NCBI GenBank assembly: GCA_016705245.1
Contig: JADIYM010000010.1
Location: 102,001 to 166,000 of the forward strand
Length of the DNA: 64,000 nt
Direction of reading: 5' to 3'
Origin: Blastocatellia bacterium
GTDB taxonomy: Bacteria > Acidobacteriota > Blastocatellia > UBA7656 > JADIYM01
This document shows, in pieces, positions 50,560 through 58,676 of this stretch (position 1 is the first letter of the stretch; the number at the start of each line of letters is the position of its first letter). The notes below the pieces were generated by a model, which was not told the DNA's origin, did not search any database, and saw nothing but the letters and a program-made list of their open reading frames with translations. The translations under genes and the position numbers were made by a program.

Positions 50560-52590
50560 CTACGACCCCTCGAGCACACCCTTAGCCACGGCCGCGACGT
50601 TCGCAGCCGTGAACCCGAACTCCCGCATTAGATCCTCGGCCGGCGCCGAAGCGCCAAACCCCTTCATGCAGACGGCCCGACCGCGCGTCCCGAGATACCG
50701 CTCCCAGCCGAATCCCCCCGCTGCCTCGACCACAACCCTCGCCGTCACGTCCGGCAACAGCACGCCATCCCGATATGCCGCCGGCTGACGCTCGAAAAGC
50801 TCCCAGCTCGGCATGCTGACGACGCGTGCCCGGATGTTGTCGATGGCGAGTATGTCGGCGGCCTCGAGCGCAACGCCGACCTCGGAACCCGTTCCGATCA
50901 GGATCACGTCCGGACCGCCGCCCTCGGCCTCGCGCAGAACGTACGCGCCGTTGGCGACCTCGGAAGCCGATCCGTGGGTCGCGCGGTCGATGGTCCCGGT
51001 CTTCTGCCGCGTCAGCACGAGCGCAACCGGACCGCCGGAATGCGATGCAGCCACGCGCCACGCTTCGGCCGTCTCGTTCGCGTCGGCCGGTCGCAACACG
51101 ATGAGGTTCGGAATCGAGCGCAGGGACGCGAGTTGTTCAATCGGCTGGTGCGTTGGTCCGTCCTCGCCAAGTCCGATCGAGTCGTGGGTGAAGACATAGA
51201 CGACATGCTGCCCATGAGCGCCGCCAGCCGGATCGCGGGCTTCATGAAAGTCAGAGAAGATCAGGAACGTTCCGCCATAGGGAATAAACGCCTTCGACAG
51301 CGCCATGCCGTTGAGAATGGCGCCCATTGCGTGCTCGCGCACCCCAAAGTGCATGTTGCGCCCGGCGAAATTGCCTGCCTGCAGATGGTCCTCACCGTCG
51401 AGGTGGGTGTTGTTCGACCCGGCCAGGTCCGCCGATCCTCCAACGATCGCGGGCACGTTTCTGGCGATCGCGTTGAGCACCTGCCCCGACGCCGCGCGCG
51501 TCGCCAGTCCCTTCCCCGGCGCAAACTCCGGAATGTCAGCATCCCAACCGTCGGGCAACAGCCTGCCCTCGAGCCGGTCCCGCAACTCCGATGCGAGTCC
51601 CGGATGCGCCGCGGCATAGGCGTCAAACTCGGCAGCCCACGCCTCCTCGGCGACCCGGCCTCGCGCGACGGCCTCGCGGAAGTGCGCGAGCGCTTCCTCC
51701 GGAATGAAGAACGACGGCTCGAGCGGCCAGCCGAGGTTCTGCTTCGTCAGTCGCGTCTCCTCGTCACCGAGCGGCTCACCGTGCGCCTTGGCGGTATCCT
51801 GCCGGTTCGGACTTCCAAAGCCCAGGTGGGTGCGCGCGACGATCAGCGATGGACGCGTCGTCTCCGCCCGCGCCTTTCGAATGGCGTCGTCCACCTCGAT
51901 CAGATTGTTTCCCTCGACGCGCTGGACGTGCCAGTCGTACGCGCGAAACCGGGCGCCGACGTCCTCGGTGAATGCGAGGTCCGTCGAACCCTCGATGGTG
52001 ATCCTGTTATCGGAGTAGAGCACAACGAGCTTGCCGAGCTTCAGATGGCCGGCGAGGGACGCCGACTCGCTTGCGACGCCTTCCATCAGATCGCCGTCAC
52101 TGGCGATGACGTAGGTGAAGTTGTCGACGACCGGGTGCCCCGGACGGTTGTACCGCGCGGCGAGGTGCGCCTCGGCGATGGCCATGCCGACGGCGTGCGA
52201 AAAGCCCTGACCGAGCGGTCCGGTCGTCACCTCAACGCCTGGCGCGTGGCCGAGCTCCGGATGTCCCGGTGTCTTGCTGCCCCACTGCCGGAAGTTCCGG
52301 ATCTCGTCGAGCGACAGGTCGTAGCCCGTCAGGTGCAGCAGCGCGTAGAGCAGCATGCTGCCGTGTCCGGCAGAAAGTACGAATCGGTCGCGATTCGGCC
52401 ACGCGGGGTTGCGAGGGTTAAACCGCAGAAAGCGCGTCCAGAGCACGTACGCCATCGCCGCCGAGTCCATCGGCATGCCCGGATGACCGGAATTGGACTG
52501 TTGGACGGCGTCGACCGCGAGCATGCGAATCGTGTTGATTCGAACCTGATCGAGATCTTCGGAGGGCGATGCCTCGGGACGTGAGACCAC
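50560..52590 (-). CDS. tkt: Transketolase
   Basis: Thiamine-diphosphate enzyme that exchanges two-carbon units between sugar phosphates in the pentose phosphate or Calvin pathways. The protein has 676 residues. Motifs include SNSGHPGMPMDSAAMAYVLW, GHGSMLLYALLHLTGY, TTGPLGQGFSHAVGMA, the ThDP signature ASDGDLMEGVASESASLAGH, and the transketolase signature FGVREHAMGAILNGMA. I chose the GTG at 52590, with an AGGAGA site, over a longer frame overlapping the upstream kinase. It lies 14 bp after that kinase gene, implying one operon. Confidence 0.95.
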   Translation of the reverse strand: MVSRPEASPSEDLDQVRINTIRMLAVDAVQQSNSGHPGMPMDSAAMAYVLWTRFLRFNPRNPAWPNRDRFVLSAGHGSMLLYALLHLTGYDLSLDEIRNFRQWGSKTPGHPELGHAPGVEVTTGPLGQGFSHAVGMAIAEAHLAARYNRPGHPVVDNFTYVIASDGDLMEGVASESASLAGHLKLGKLVVLYSDNRITIEGSTDLAFTEDVGARFRAYDWHVQRVEGNNLIEVDDAIRKARAETTRPSLIVARTHLGFGSPNRQDTAKAHGEPLGDEETRLTKQNLGWPLEPSFFIPEEALAHFREAVARGRVAEEAWAAEFDAYAAAHPGLASELRDRLEGRLLPDGWDADIPEFAPGKGLATRAASGQVLNAIARNVPAIVGGSADLAGSNNTHLDGEDHLQAGNFAGRNMHFGVREHAMGAILNGMALSKAFIPYGGTFLIFSDFHEARDPAGGAHGQHVVYVFTHDSIGLGEDGPTHQPIEQLASLRSIPNLIVLRPADANETAEAWRVAASHSGGPVALVLTRQKTGTIDRATHGSASEVANGAYVLREAEGGGPDVILIGTGSEVGVALEAADILAIDNIRARVVSMPSWELFERQPAAYRDGVLLPDVTARVVVEAAGGFGWERYLGTRGRAVCMKGFGASAPAEDLMREFGFTAANVAAVAKGVLEGS

Positions 52591-52604
52591 GGTGCTGTTC
52601 TCCT

Positions 52605-54065
52605 CTATTTTGAAATGATGGCGTCGTAGAGTTTCTGCTGACGCAGCGCGGCTGCTCGGTAGACGTCCCGGCACGAGGCGTCGGGCAGGACGGCCCGCCC
52701 CGGCAGTGGCGCTACGTCACCGAGGGCAAAACCCTCGTCGGTAGCCTCGATCGCGAGAAGCGCCGCGCCTCGACTCGAGCTCTCGGCACAGTCTGGAACG
52801 ACGAGGGGCCGACCGAGGACGTCCGCGAGAATCCGGCACCAGGCCGGAGACGCGACGAGCGCGCCTCCCGAACCGACAATCTCCGCGGCCTCAGGGGCGA
52901 CCTCCCGCAGGCGATCTGCAATGAGCTGGAAGCGAAAAGCGACCGATTCTAGCGCAGCCCGCAGGATCGCGACAGGGCTCGTGCCTAGCGTCAAGCCCGT
53001 AATGGTGCAACGCGCGTTGTCGGCCCATCCCGGACTTCGCTCGCCGGTCGCAAATGGCAGGATGGTGAGGCCGTGCCCGTCGGCCGGCATGTCATCGACT
53101 CGCGCATCCAGGTCCGCGTCGAGCGCGAGGCCGACTGTCGCCGCAAGCCAGCGCACGACGGCGCCGCCTTCGCTCAGCGCGCCGCCGATGACCCATCGCC
53201 GGGCGTCGATGCGGTAGGCGAACAGTCCCTCGGGGACATCGACGTTGCGGGCTTCCACGACGATGCGAAGCGCTCCGGACGTTCCGAGCGACAAGGCCAT
53301 CCGGTCCGGTCCGACGCACCCACTGCCGATCGTCGCGCACGCGCCATCGCCGATCGCCGCGAACCACGGAACGATCGCGATGGCGGGCCACCGACGCGCA
53401 TAGTCGCCCGCAAGCCCGACGGCTGGCGTATCGACGATCTCAGGCAGCTGCGAGCGCCTTATGCCCGCAAGCGCGAGGGCCGCGTCGTCCCAGTCGTTCG
53501 CGTTCGGATTGAAGAGTCCGCTTCCGGAGGCCATCGACGCGCCGGTCGAGACCACCCCGAAAAACCGCAATCGCATGTAGTCCGGGAACGACAACCACGT
53601 CGCCACGGATCGGCTGACCGGCAACTCCTGCCCGGCGAGCCAGGCAAGACGGACGACCGGGTAGCTCGAGTGGAGCTCGGCGCCGGTTCGAGCGTGGAAC
53701 GCCGCCGCATCCGTCGACGCACGCAGGCGGGTCGCGACGGCTCGGGCTCGAGTGTCGGCCCACGTCGTGACCGTGGTCACGGCGTGTCCTGCGTCATCAA
53801 CGCCGACAAGGCTGTGCCAGAAACACGACGTGCCAACCGCGACGATTTCGCACGCGAGCACGCCCGCGCTGTCGAGCAGGCAGTCGAGCGCACTCTCGAC
53901 CGCGTGCAGAAGGTCTTCGGCATCGAACTCCGCGGCGCCATCGGCCGACACCCGGAGCGACGTTGCCCTCGCGACGATCTCGCCGACCCGCACCCCGCGC
54001 TCGGTCCATAGCGACGCCCGAACGGACGAGGTCCCGACGTCGATGGCTAGAGCTACGGCCATCAT
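52605..54065 (-). CDS. FGGY-family sugar kinase, gluconokinase-like
   Basis: A 486-residue carbohydrate kinase of the FGGY family. The phosphate-1 motif is LAIDVGTSSVRA near the N terminus, the phosphate-2 motif LSLGTSGALR, the sugar-binding region includes SGLFNPNANDWD, and the adenosine motif is GSGGALVASPAWCRILADVL. The closest resemblance is to gluconokinase (GntK-type FGGY) rather than xylulokinase, but the substrate cannot be settled by eye. It is cotranscribed with tkt, which fits feeding gluconate or a pentulose into the pentose phosphate pathway. No clear ribosome binding site precedes the tandem ATGATG. Confidence 0.85.
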   Translation of the reverse strand: MMAVALAIDVGTSSVRASLWTERGVRVGEIVARATSLRVSADGAAEFDAEDLLHAVESALDCLLDSAGVLACEIVAVGTSCFWHSLVGVDDAGHAVTTVTTWADTRARAVATRLRASTDAAAFHARTGAELHSSYPVVRLAWLAGQELPVSRSVATWLSFPDYMRLRFFGVVSTGASMASGSGLFNPNANDWDDAALALAGIRRSQLPEIVDTPAVGLAGDYARRWPAIAIVPWFAAIGDGACATIGSGCVGPDRMALSLGTSGALRIVVEARNVDVPEGLFAYRIDARRWVIGGALSEGGAVVRWLAATVGLALDADLDARVDDMPADGHGLTILPFATGERSPGWADNARCTITGLTLGTSPVAILRAALESVAFRFQLIADRLREVAPEAAEIVGSGGALVASPAWCRILADVLGRPLVVPDCAESSSRGAALLAIEATDEGFALGDVAPLPGRAVLPDASCRDVYRAAALRQQKLYDAIISK

Positions 54066-54131
54066 TCGAGGGAGTGGGATGAACGCAGTGCCCGGACGTC
54101 GGATGCCGCGCTCATCCCAGACCCCACACCT

Positions 54132-55649
54132 TCAGTTCGGACGCCGGTAGCTGAACGGTGCCGACAACGAGCCGGTTGTGTTCCGAACGCTGATCGAGAC
54201 CGTCTGTCCGGGCGCAATCTGAGCCGAGCCGGACTTGGCCTGCAACTTCGTCGTCGGGAACTTCTTGTTGTTCTTCGTGTCGTTCAGCACTGTCCCGTTG
54301 ACGAGGATTTTCGCGCCGGCCTCGAAGCTCGAGCCGGTGACTATAAGCTTCGAACCCTTGATCTGCGCCGCCGTCACCGTCGGCACGAGTCCCTCCGGCG
54401 CGTTGAGCGTGGTGAAAATGCCCGTCTTGTCGGAGTTGTCCCCGGCGGTTGCCGCGAAGACGACCTTGCCGTCGTCATTGGCGATTCGAGATGGACGGTT
54501 TGCCGTCAATGCAAAGATGCCGATCAAGCCGCTGACGTCGCCGGGCGCCGGATCGCCCTGCAGCACGATCGACGTCACCGCTCCCGTGAAGCGGTCCTTG
54601 GTCAGAAGTCCGGCCCCGCGGTCCGGGTCGCCCTGAATCGGAGCGAAGAAGTACAACGAGCCCTCGTCGTCAGCGGCAAGGCCGACGGCGAACGGACCGA
54701 AATTCACGGTGCCGACCGAACGTGGCGCGCCCATGCCGTTCGACACAAAGGTCGAGATACCGGTCAGGCTCGACATACGGATGCCCGGCGTCGACTGCAA
54801 CATGAACGAGACTTCGGCCTCGTCATTGTCGGCGATGGTGATGTTCGGAAACGCATCGGCGCCGGCATCGATGCGAAGGAGGTTGCCGGTTCGTCCGGCG
54901 AAGAGGCCGCCGGGAACGGGTCCTCCATCGATCGTCGCTGCGAAGACGACGAGTCCGGAAGTACTCGAGGCAATCGTCGCGGGCGAAACGCCCCCGAAAA
55001 CCCCGCCGCCCGGAGCGGCCAATCCGGTCGCGGCCACGACGTCGAACGTCCCGTCGGCATTGATGTGGAGCAGCGCCGAGTCGTTACTTCCCTGCACGGC
55101 GCTGTAGCCGACCTGGACGTAACAGCCTCCGAGTCCGTCAGCGGCGATCGACGGTCCGAGACTCGTGATCGTGTGGCCTCCCGGAATGGTGTTGCCAATG
55201 CGCGCAACGTCCTGGAGGACGCCGAACGAGTAACTGAGTACGCGATCGGCGCCACCGGCTCCGCCGGTTCGCGCAGTCAGATAGACATTGCCGAAGCGAT
55301 CGGCCGCAAAGTGCTCGATGTCCTGAATCGTGCCTCCCCCGGGGGCAGGGGCGCCGACTCGTGTCACCGTTCGCAGAACCCGATTGCTTTCGGAAAAGAC
55401 GGCATAGACACTCTGGCCGTTGAGCAGGACGTCGGAGCCGAAGACGATCGTGTTGCCGATGATCGACGGCAGTCCCTTCTGGACGACTCGCTCGATCGAC
55501 GGCGTAAATACACCTCCACCCGGCGCGGCGTCGCCCGCCGCCGCCACTGTTCGCGCTCGAGACTGTGCAGTCGCCGTCGCCGCGACGGCGGAAATGGCGA
55601 CGATCGCCAAAAGGCTGCGCATCCCGATTCTTCGCGGATTCCTCCCCAT
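54132..55649 (-). CDS. Secreted protein with C-terminal TIG-like domain
   Basis: A 505-residue exported protein. A signal peptide (MRSLLAIVAISAVAATATAQ from a second Met at residue 10) precedes about 380 residues of beta-rich repeats with recurrent DAAPGGGVFTP, GAPAPGGGTI, GDPAPGD motifs, like those of DUF7453-type / 'choice-of-anchor'-like bacterial proteins. The last 90 residues (VPTVTAAQIKGSKLIVTGSS, FEAGAKILVNGTVL) form an IPT/TIG-type immunoglobulin fold. Function unknown; surface location is predicted. Either the ATG at 55649 or the one at 55622 could be the start. Confidence 0.8.
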   Translation of the reverse strand: MGRNPRRIGMRSLLAIVAISAVAATATAQSRARTVAAAGDAAPGGGVFTPSIERVVQKGLPSIIGNTIVFGSDVLLNGQSVYAVFSESNRVLRTVTRVGAPAPGGGTIQDIEHFAADRFGNVYLTARTGGAGGADRVLSYSFGVLQDVARIGNTIPGGHTITSLGPSIAADGLGGCYVQVGYSAVQGSNDSALLHINADGTFDVVAATGLAAPGGGVFGGVSPATIASSTSGLVVFAATIDGGPVPGGLFAGRTGNLLRIDAGADAFPNITIADNDEAEVSFMLQSTPGIRMSSLTGISTFVSNGMGAPRSVGTVNFGPFAVGLAADDEGSLYFFAPIQGDPDRGAGLLTKDRFTGAVTSIVLQGDPAPGDVSGLIGIFALTANRPSRIANDDGKVVFAATAGDNSDKTGIFTTLNAPEGLVPTVTAAQIKGSKLIVTGSSFEAGAKILVNGTVLNDTKNNKKFPTTKLQAKSGSAQIAPGQTVSISVRNTTGSLSAPFSYRRPN

Positions 55650-55682
55650 GAAACAGGCCCCCTTGTGTCGATGCGGACGCGG

Positions 55683-56255
55683 TTACCAGGCCCGCGACCA
55701 CTTTGGTCCGCCACCGGTCCGGAGTGCCGAGTCGACGCCCGCGCGCGTTTCGAGCACGCGACCGAGTAGCCACAGCAGATCGGACAGGCGGTTCACATAC
55801 GCCAGAACGTTGGCGTCTTCGAGTTCTTCGTTCTCGACGAGTCGCACGATGTGCCGTTCAGCTCGACGGCAGACCGTCCGCGCCACGTCAAAGGCAGCGG
55901 CCGCCGAGTGATCTCCGGGCAGGGCCCAGTCAGTCAGAATCCCCGGCATGGCCTCGATCCGATCGACGTGTGCGCCGAGCGCCTCGACCATCTCCGCAGT
56001 GACTGGCGCCGGCCCCTTGTGACGGGTCTCGGGGTCGGTCGCAACGGCAGCGCACACGGAGAACAGTTCCTTCTGTACGGACTTCGAGATCTCGACGACC
56101 TCGCTGTCGTCCGTGATCGAGCGGGCGAAGCCGATGGCGGCGCCGAGCTCGTCGAGTGTGCCGTAGGCCTCGACGCGGAGGTCGCTCTTCGAGACGCGTG
56201 TGCCTCCGATGAGTCCCGTCGTTCCGTCGTCGCCGTGTTTCGTCGCAATGCTCAT
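55683..56255 (-). CDS. pduO: Cob(I)alamin adenosyltransferase, PduO type
   Basis: This enzyme transfers the adenosyl group of ATP to reduced cobalamin, making coenzyme B12. The protein has 190 residues, a five-helix bundle. The N-terminal ATP-binding motif is TKHGDDGTTGLIGGTRVSKS, followed by VEAYGTLDELGAAIGFAR and the conserved RTVCRRAERHIV and NRLSDLLWLLGR segments. I chose the ATG at 56255 with a GGAGG site 12 nt upstream. A B12-dependent enzyme must exist elsewhere in the genome; none is in the window. Confidence 0.93.
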   Translation of the reverse strand: MSIATKHGDDGTTGLIGGTRVSKSDLRVEAYGTLDELGAAIGFARSITDDSEVVEISKSVQKELFSVCAAVATDPETRHKGPAPVTAEMVEALGAHVDRIEAMPGILTDWALPGDHSAAAAFDVARTVCRRAERHIVRLVENEELEDANVLAYVNRLSDLLWLLGRVLETRAGVDSALRTGGGPKWSRAW

Positions 56256-56335
56256 GAGAGATCCATGCCTCCTCGCGCCCATCGCCTCAACCAAAACACC
56301 TTAGTCGGCGAGGATGGCCCGGTCAAGGTACGCGC

Positions 56336-57157
56336 ATGCGGTCGATTCGGAGGTCGAATCGCTCTTTCATCGGCGATCCAGACCGGTTACGCTGCGCCCT
56401 CCGAATGAGCTCTCCTCAAAGCGTCAAACTCAGGCCCGCGAAGGTCCCGCCAGTCCTCTTTGTTGCGGTATCACGCAGGGCAATGCGACTGGCGATCAAG
56501 ACCGGAACCCTCGTTCGAATCAGCGGCAAGCCGCTCGCGATGTTCGAGAGCGTGCGTCGTGCGACGAAGCGAACCGCGAGCGACTCGAAGGTGATTCTGC
56601 GCATATCGGCCAGGGCTGCCGCCGAGCGGGGGAGCCGATTCTATGAACGCGGGCGAGGTCGCTATGACTGTCACAGTGTTCCGCTGAAATTCGCGGCGTG
56701 CCCGCATCTCCCGTCGTCGATCGACGTGCCGAGGATCGATGCCGCGGGTGGCATCGTCGTGACCTCAGGCGCCCGGCCTCGCGTGTTGCTCCTGCTGAAG
56801 AAATCCGGCTCGTCGGAACGCTGGGTGCTCCCCAAGGGCAAGCGTGGACGATCGGAGAACCGTCGAATGGCAGCCAGGCGCGAGGTTCTCGAGGAAAGCG
56901 GGCTTGCTCGCGTCGACGTCGGGCCGTTCCTCCTTCGGGAACACTACTTCGACCGCGAGCGCGGAAAGATGGTTTTCAAGGAAGTCAGCTACTACCTGAT
57001 GAGGTGTCCGAGGGGCCGAACCCGGCTCAAGCCGAAGCGGGCCGAAGGGTTCACGAGAGGACAGTGGGCGTCGTTCCGGGCGGCGCTGTCGTCCACGGAC
57101 CCGGTCCGGGCGCACCACTCGATTTTGAAGGCACGGGACGCAGTCGGAGCCTCGTAG
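56336..57157 (+). CDS. Nudix hydrolase with an additional N-terminal domain
   Basis: A protein of up to 273 residues. The C-terminal 145 residues are a Nudix domain with a perfect box, GKRGRSENRRMAARREVLEE then SGL. The preceding 100 residues keep codon bias typical of real genes. The segment from VLFVAVSRRAMRLAIKTGTL to FYERGRG and VPLKFA weakly resembles the ADP-ribosyltransferase-like lobe of KptA/Tpt1 RNA 2'-phosphotransferases, but the usual His of that fold is Val here. The start is uncertain (ATG at 56336 or 56405). If the resemblance holds, a Tpt1-like plus Nudix pairing would make sense in ADP-ribose chemistry. The Nudix part alone is certain. Confidence 0.8.
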   Translation: MRSIRRSNRSFIGDPDRLRCALRMSSPQSVKLRPAKVPPVLFVAVSRRAMRLAIKTGTLVRISGKPLAMFESVRRATKRTASDSKVILRISARAAAERGSRFYERGRGRYDCHSVPLKFAACPHLPSSIDVPRIDAAGGIVVTSGARPRVLLLLKKSGSSERWVLPKGKRGRSENRRMAARREVLEESGLARVDVGPFLLREHYFDRERGKMVFKEVSYYLMRCPRGRTRLKPKRAEGFTRGQWASFRAALSSTDPVRAHHSILKARDAVGAS

Positions 57158-57293
57158 GCCACTGATTCACAGAGAGGGCACCACCAGAATTCGACGCAGT
57201 GGATCGCTGAAGGCTTGATACCTGCGAGATGTCGCAACGATCGATATCGCGACCAACCTGCAGGATTCCGGAACATCGCCGAAGGCGCTCATC

Positions 57294-57612
57294 GACCGCG
57301 GAGCGGTCGAAAATCGACCGCGGAGCGGTCGAAGGAAATAGCCGTGGGTCGCGGGGGCGAGTGCAACGAGCACACGCGACCCGCGGTACCGCCGCCCACC
57401 TCGGTCCGACCGCGGAGCGTCGCTCGTCAATCCCAGAGATAACGTGCGTCGTAGGCGATGCCGCGCCCGTCGTCGTGTTGCTTGCCATTCAGAAACAATG
57501 GACCGCTCCGCGGTCGCCGCGCTCTGGGTGGAGGGACCGCGGGTCGCACGAGGGCTCGTTGCACTCGCCCCCGTGCGACCCACGGCTATTTCCTTCGACC
57601 GCTCCGCGGTCG
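57294..57612. repeat. Family-C very long inverted repeat
   Basis: Arms at about 57315-57386 and 57537-57612 (about 72-76 nt each) are nearly complementary. They share CGACCGCGGAGCGGTCGAAG / CTTCGACCGCTCCGCGGTCG, GAAATAGCCGTGGGTCGC and GAGTGCAACGAGC blocks. Smaller GACCGCGGAGCG palindromes flank and interrupt it. No gene was recognised between 57158 and 58066. Confidence 0.85.
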
Positions 57613-57727
57613 TCGAGCCCGAAGAATCGTGGAGTGGCACAGCGTCACGTACGGGGTGCTACTTCAACCAAACAGTGGACTAGGCCTTGTGGAAAGTCGC
57701 CCATCGTGGGAATTGACGACCTCAGCA

Positions 57728-57861
57728 TCAGAACCGCGAGCAGTAGCGAGCGGGCCGGCGGACGGTCGAACGGCTCCAAACCTTTCCGTCCATCCGCAAC
57801 GACGAGTCTGCGGCTACACGAACTGTCCGCAGTCCTGTTGCGTTACCGCTCGCGGTTCTGA
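57728..57861. repeat. Family-B intergenic inverted repeat, copy 3
   Basis: TCAGAACCGCGAGCAGTAGC on the left pairs with GTTACCGCTCGCGGTTCTGA on the right, with one or two mismatches. GGCGGACGGTC/GTCCGC words match the copy near 50.4 kb. Confidence 0.85.
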
Positions 57862-57980
57862 CACATGCGACGATGTAGCCACCGTTCCGGAACCTGCCTG
57901 AATCGCATCGACCAGTCCACTGACACTACCGCCTGCCATTTGATTTGCCACTTGCCCGTATTCGTCGTCAAAATATCTTG

Positions 57981-58009
57981 TTGACTCTACTCCATACCGG
58001 CAGTAGGCT
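57981..58009 (+). promoter_or_regulatory. sigma70-type promoter of the small secreted protein
   Basis: TTGACT (57981-57986) and TAGGCT (58004-58009) are separated by 17 bp, about 58 bp upstream of the start codon. The gene also has a TTGGAGGAT ribosome binding site. Confidence 0.6.
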
Positions 58010-58066
58010 TCGGCCTATTCCCCGTTCGGTAAATTTTCGGAAAAAGTCTTTGGAGGATCCAACTAC

Positions 58067-58498
58067 ATGAGGAAAGCTGTCGTTTCACTTGCCGCCGTTC
58101 TGATGATGCTCGCTTCGATTGGTTCGGTCTCTGCGGCTCCGCCGATTTCGAGCTCCGGATCGAACAGCAAGGTCAGCATCTCGGTCGACGGCCCGACGGT
58201 TGTCACTGCCGGCGGGACTGCTCGTTTTACCGGAACGATCACGTTGGTCAATGACGGGACGGCCGCACGCAAGCCGGTCGTCTTCAACATGGCGCTTCTT
58301 TCGGAAGATGGCCCGGTCGCCCGTATCCCGCTGCGAAGCGGTGTCAAGACCATGACTGCTGGCCGTACCAAGACCGCGGTTCGCTCGCTGACGATCAACG
58401 AGCGTGCCCGTCCGGGTCAGTACTTCATCGTTCTCGACGTCACGGTCGACGGCGAGACGCTCACGGTTGGCCTCCCGCTCGAGATCAAGAGCAAGTAG
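58067..58498 (+). CDS. Small secreted protein of unknown function
   Basis: A 143-residue exported protein. The signal peptide (MRKAVVSLAAVLMMLASIGS, cleavage near SAAPP) is followed by a single beta-sandwich-like domain (VDGPTVVTAGGTARFTGTIT ... YFIVLDVTVDGETLTVGLPL). It looks like an immunoglobulin-like or CARDB-type fold. It has its own promoter and terminator, so it is a monocistronic unit. I do not recognise a named family. Confidence 0.78.
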   Translation: MRKAVVSLAAVLMMLASIGSVSAAPPISSSGSNSKVSISVDGPTVVTAGGTARFTGTITLVNDGTAARKPVVFNMALLSEDGPVARIPLRSGVKTMTAGRTKTAVRSLTINERARPGQYFIVLDVTVDGETLTVGLPLEIKSK

Positions 58499-58545
58499 TT
58501 CTCCTCCCCAATTCGCAGTTTGCCATCCTGGCGATCTGAACGAGT

Positions 58546-58569
58546 GGGCCGGTCCTTCGGGGCCGGCCC
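58546..58569 (+). terminator. Terminator-like hairpin after the small secreted protein
   Basis: GGGCCGGTCC and GGGCCGGCCC form a 10-bp stem (one G-T pair) with a stable TTCG loop, about 48 bp after the stop; TTCGTG follows. Confidence 0.65.
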
Positions 58570-58676
58570 TTCGTGCGTCCGGGGTCAGACATCACTCGCT
58601 TCTGGCATCGGGCGGCGGGGCTGTGTTTTACTGACGAGTCCTCGTTTGTCCCACTTCCCTCAGGAGAGACATTGCC

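Noticed and set aside
57294..57612. Insertion sequence or integron attachment site
   Set aside because: No transposase or integrase gene, no target-site duplication that I could see; classified only as an inverted repeat.
57229..57861. 210-codon frame in the palindrome-rich spacer
   Set aside because: It follows the repeat arms; the translated sequence is repetitive and low quality, with open frames on both strands as expected from palindromes.
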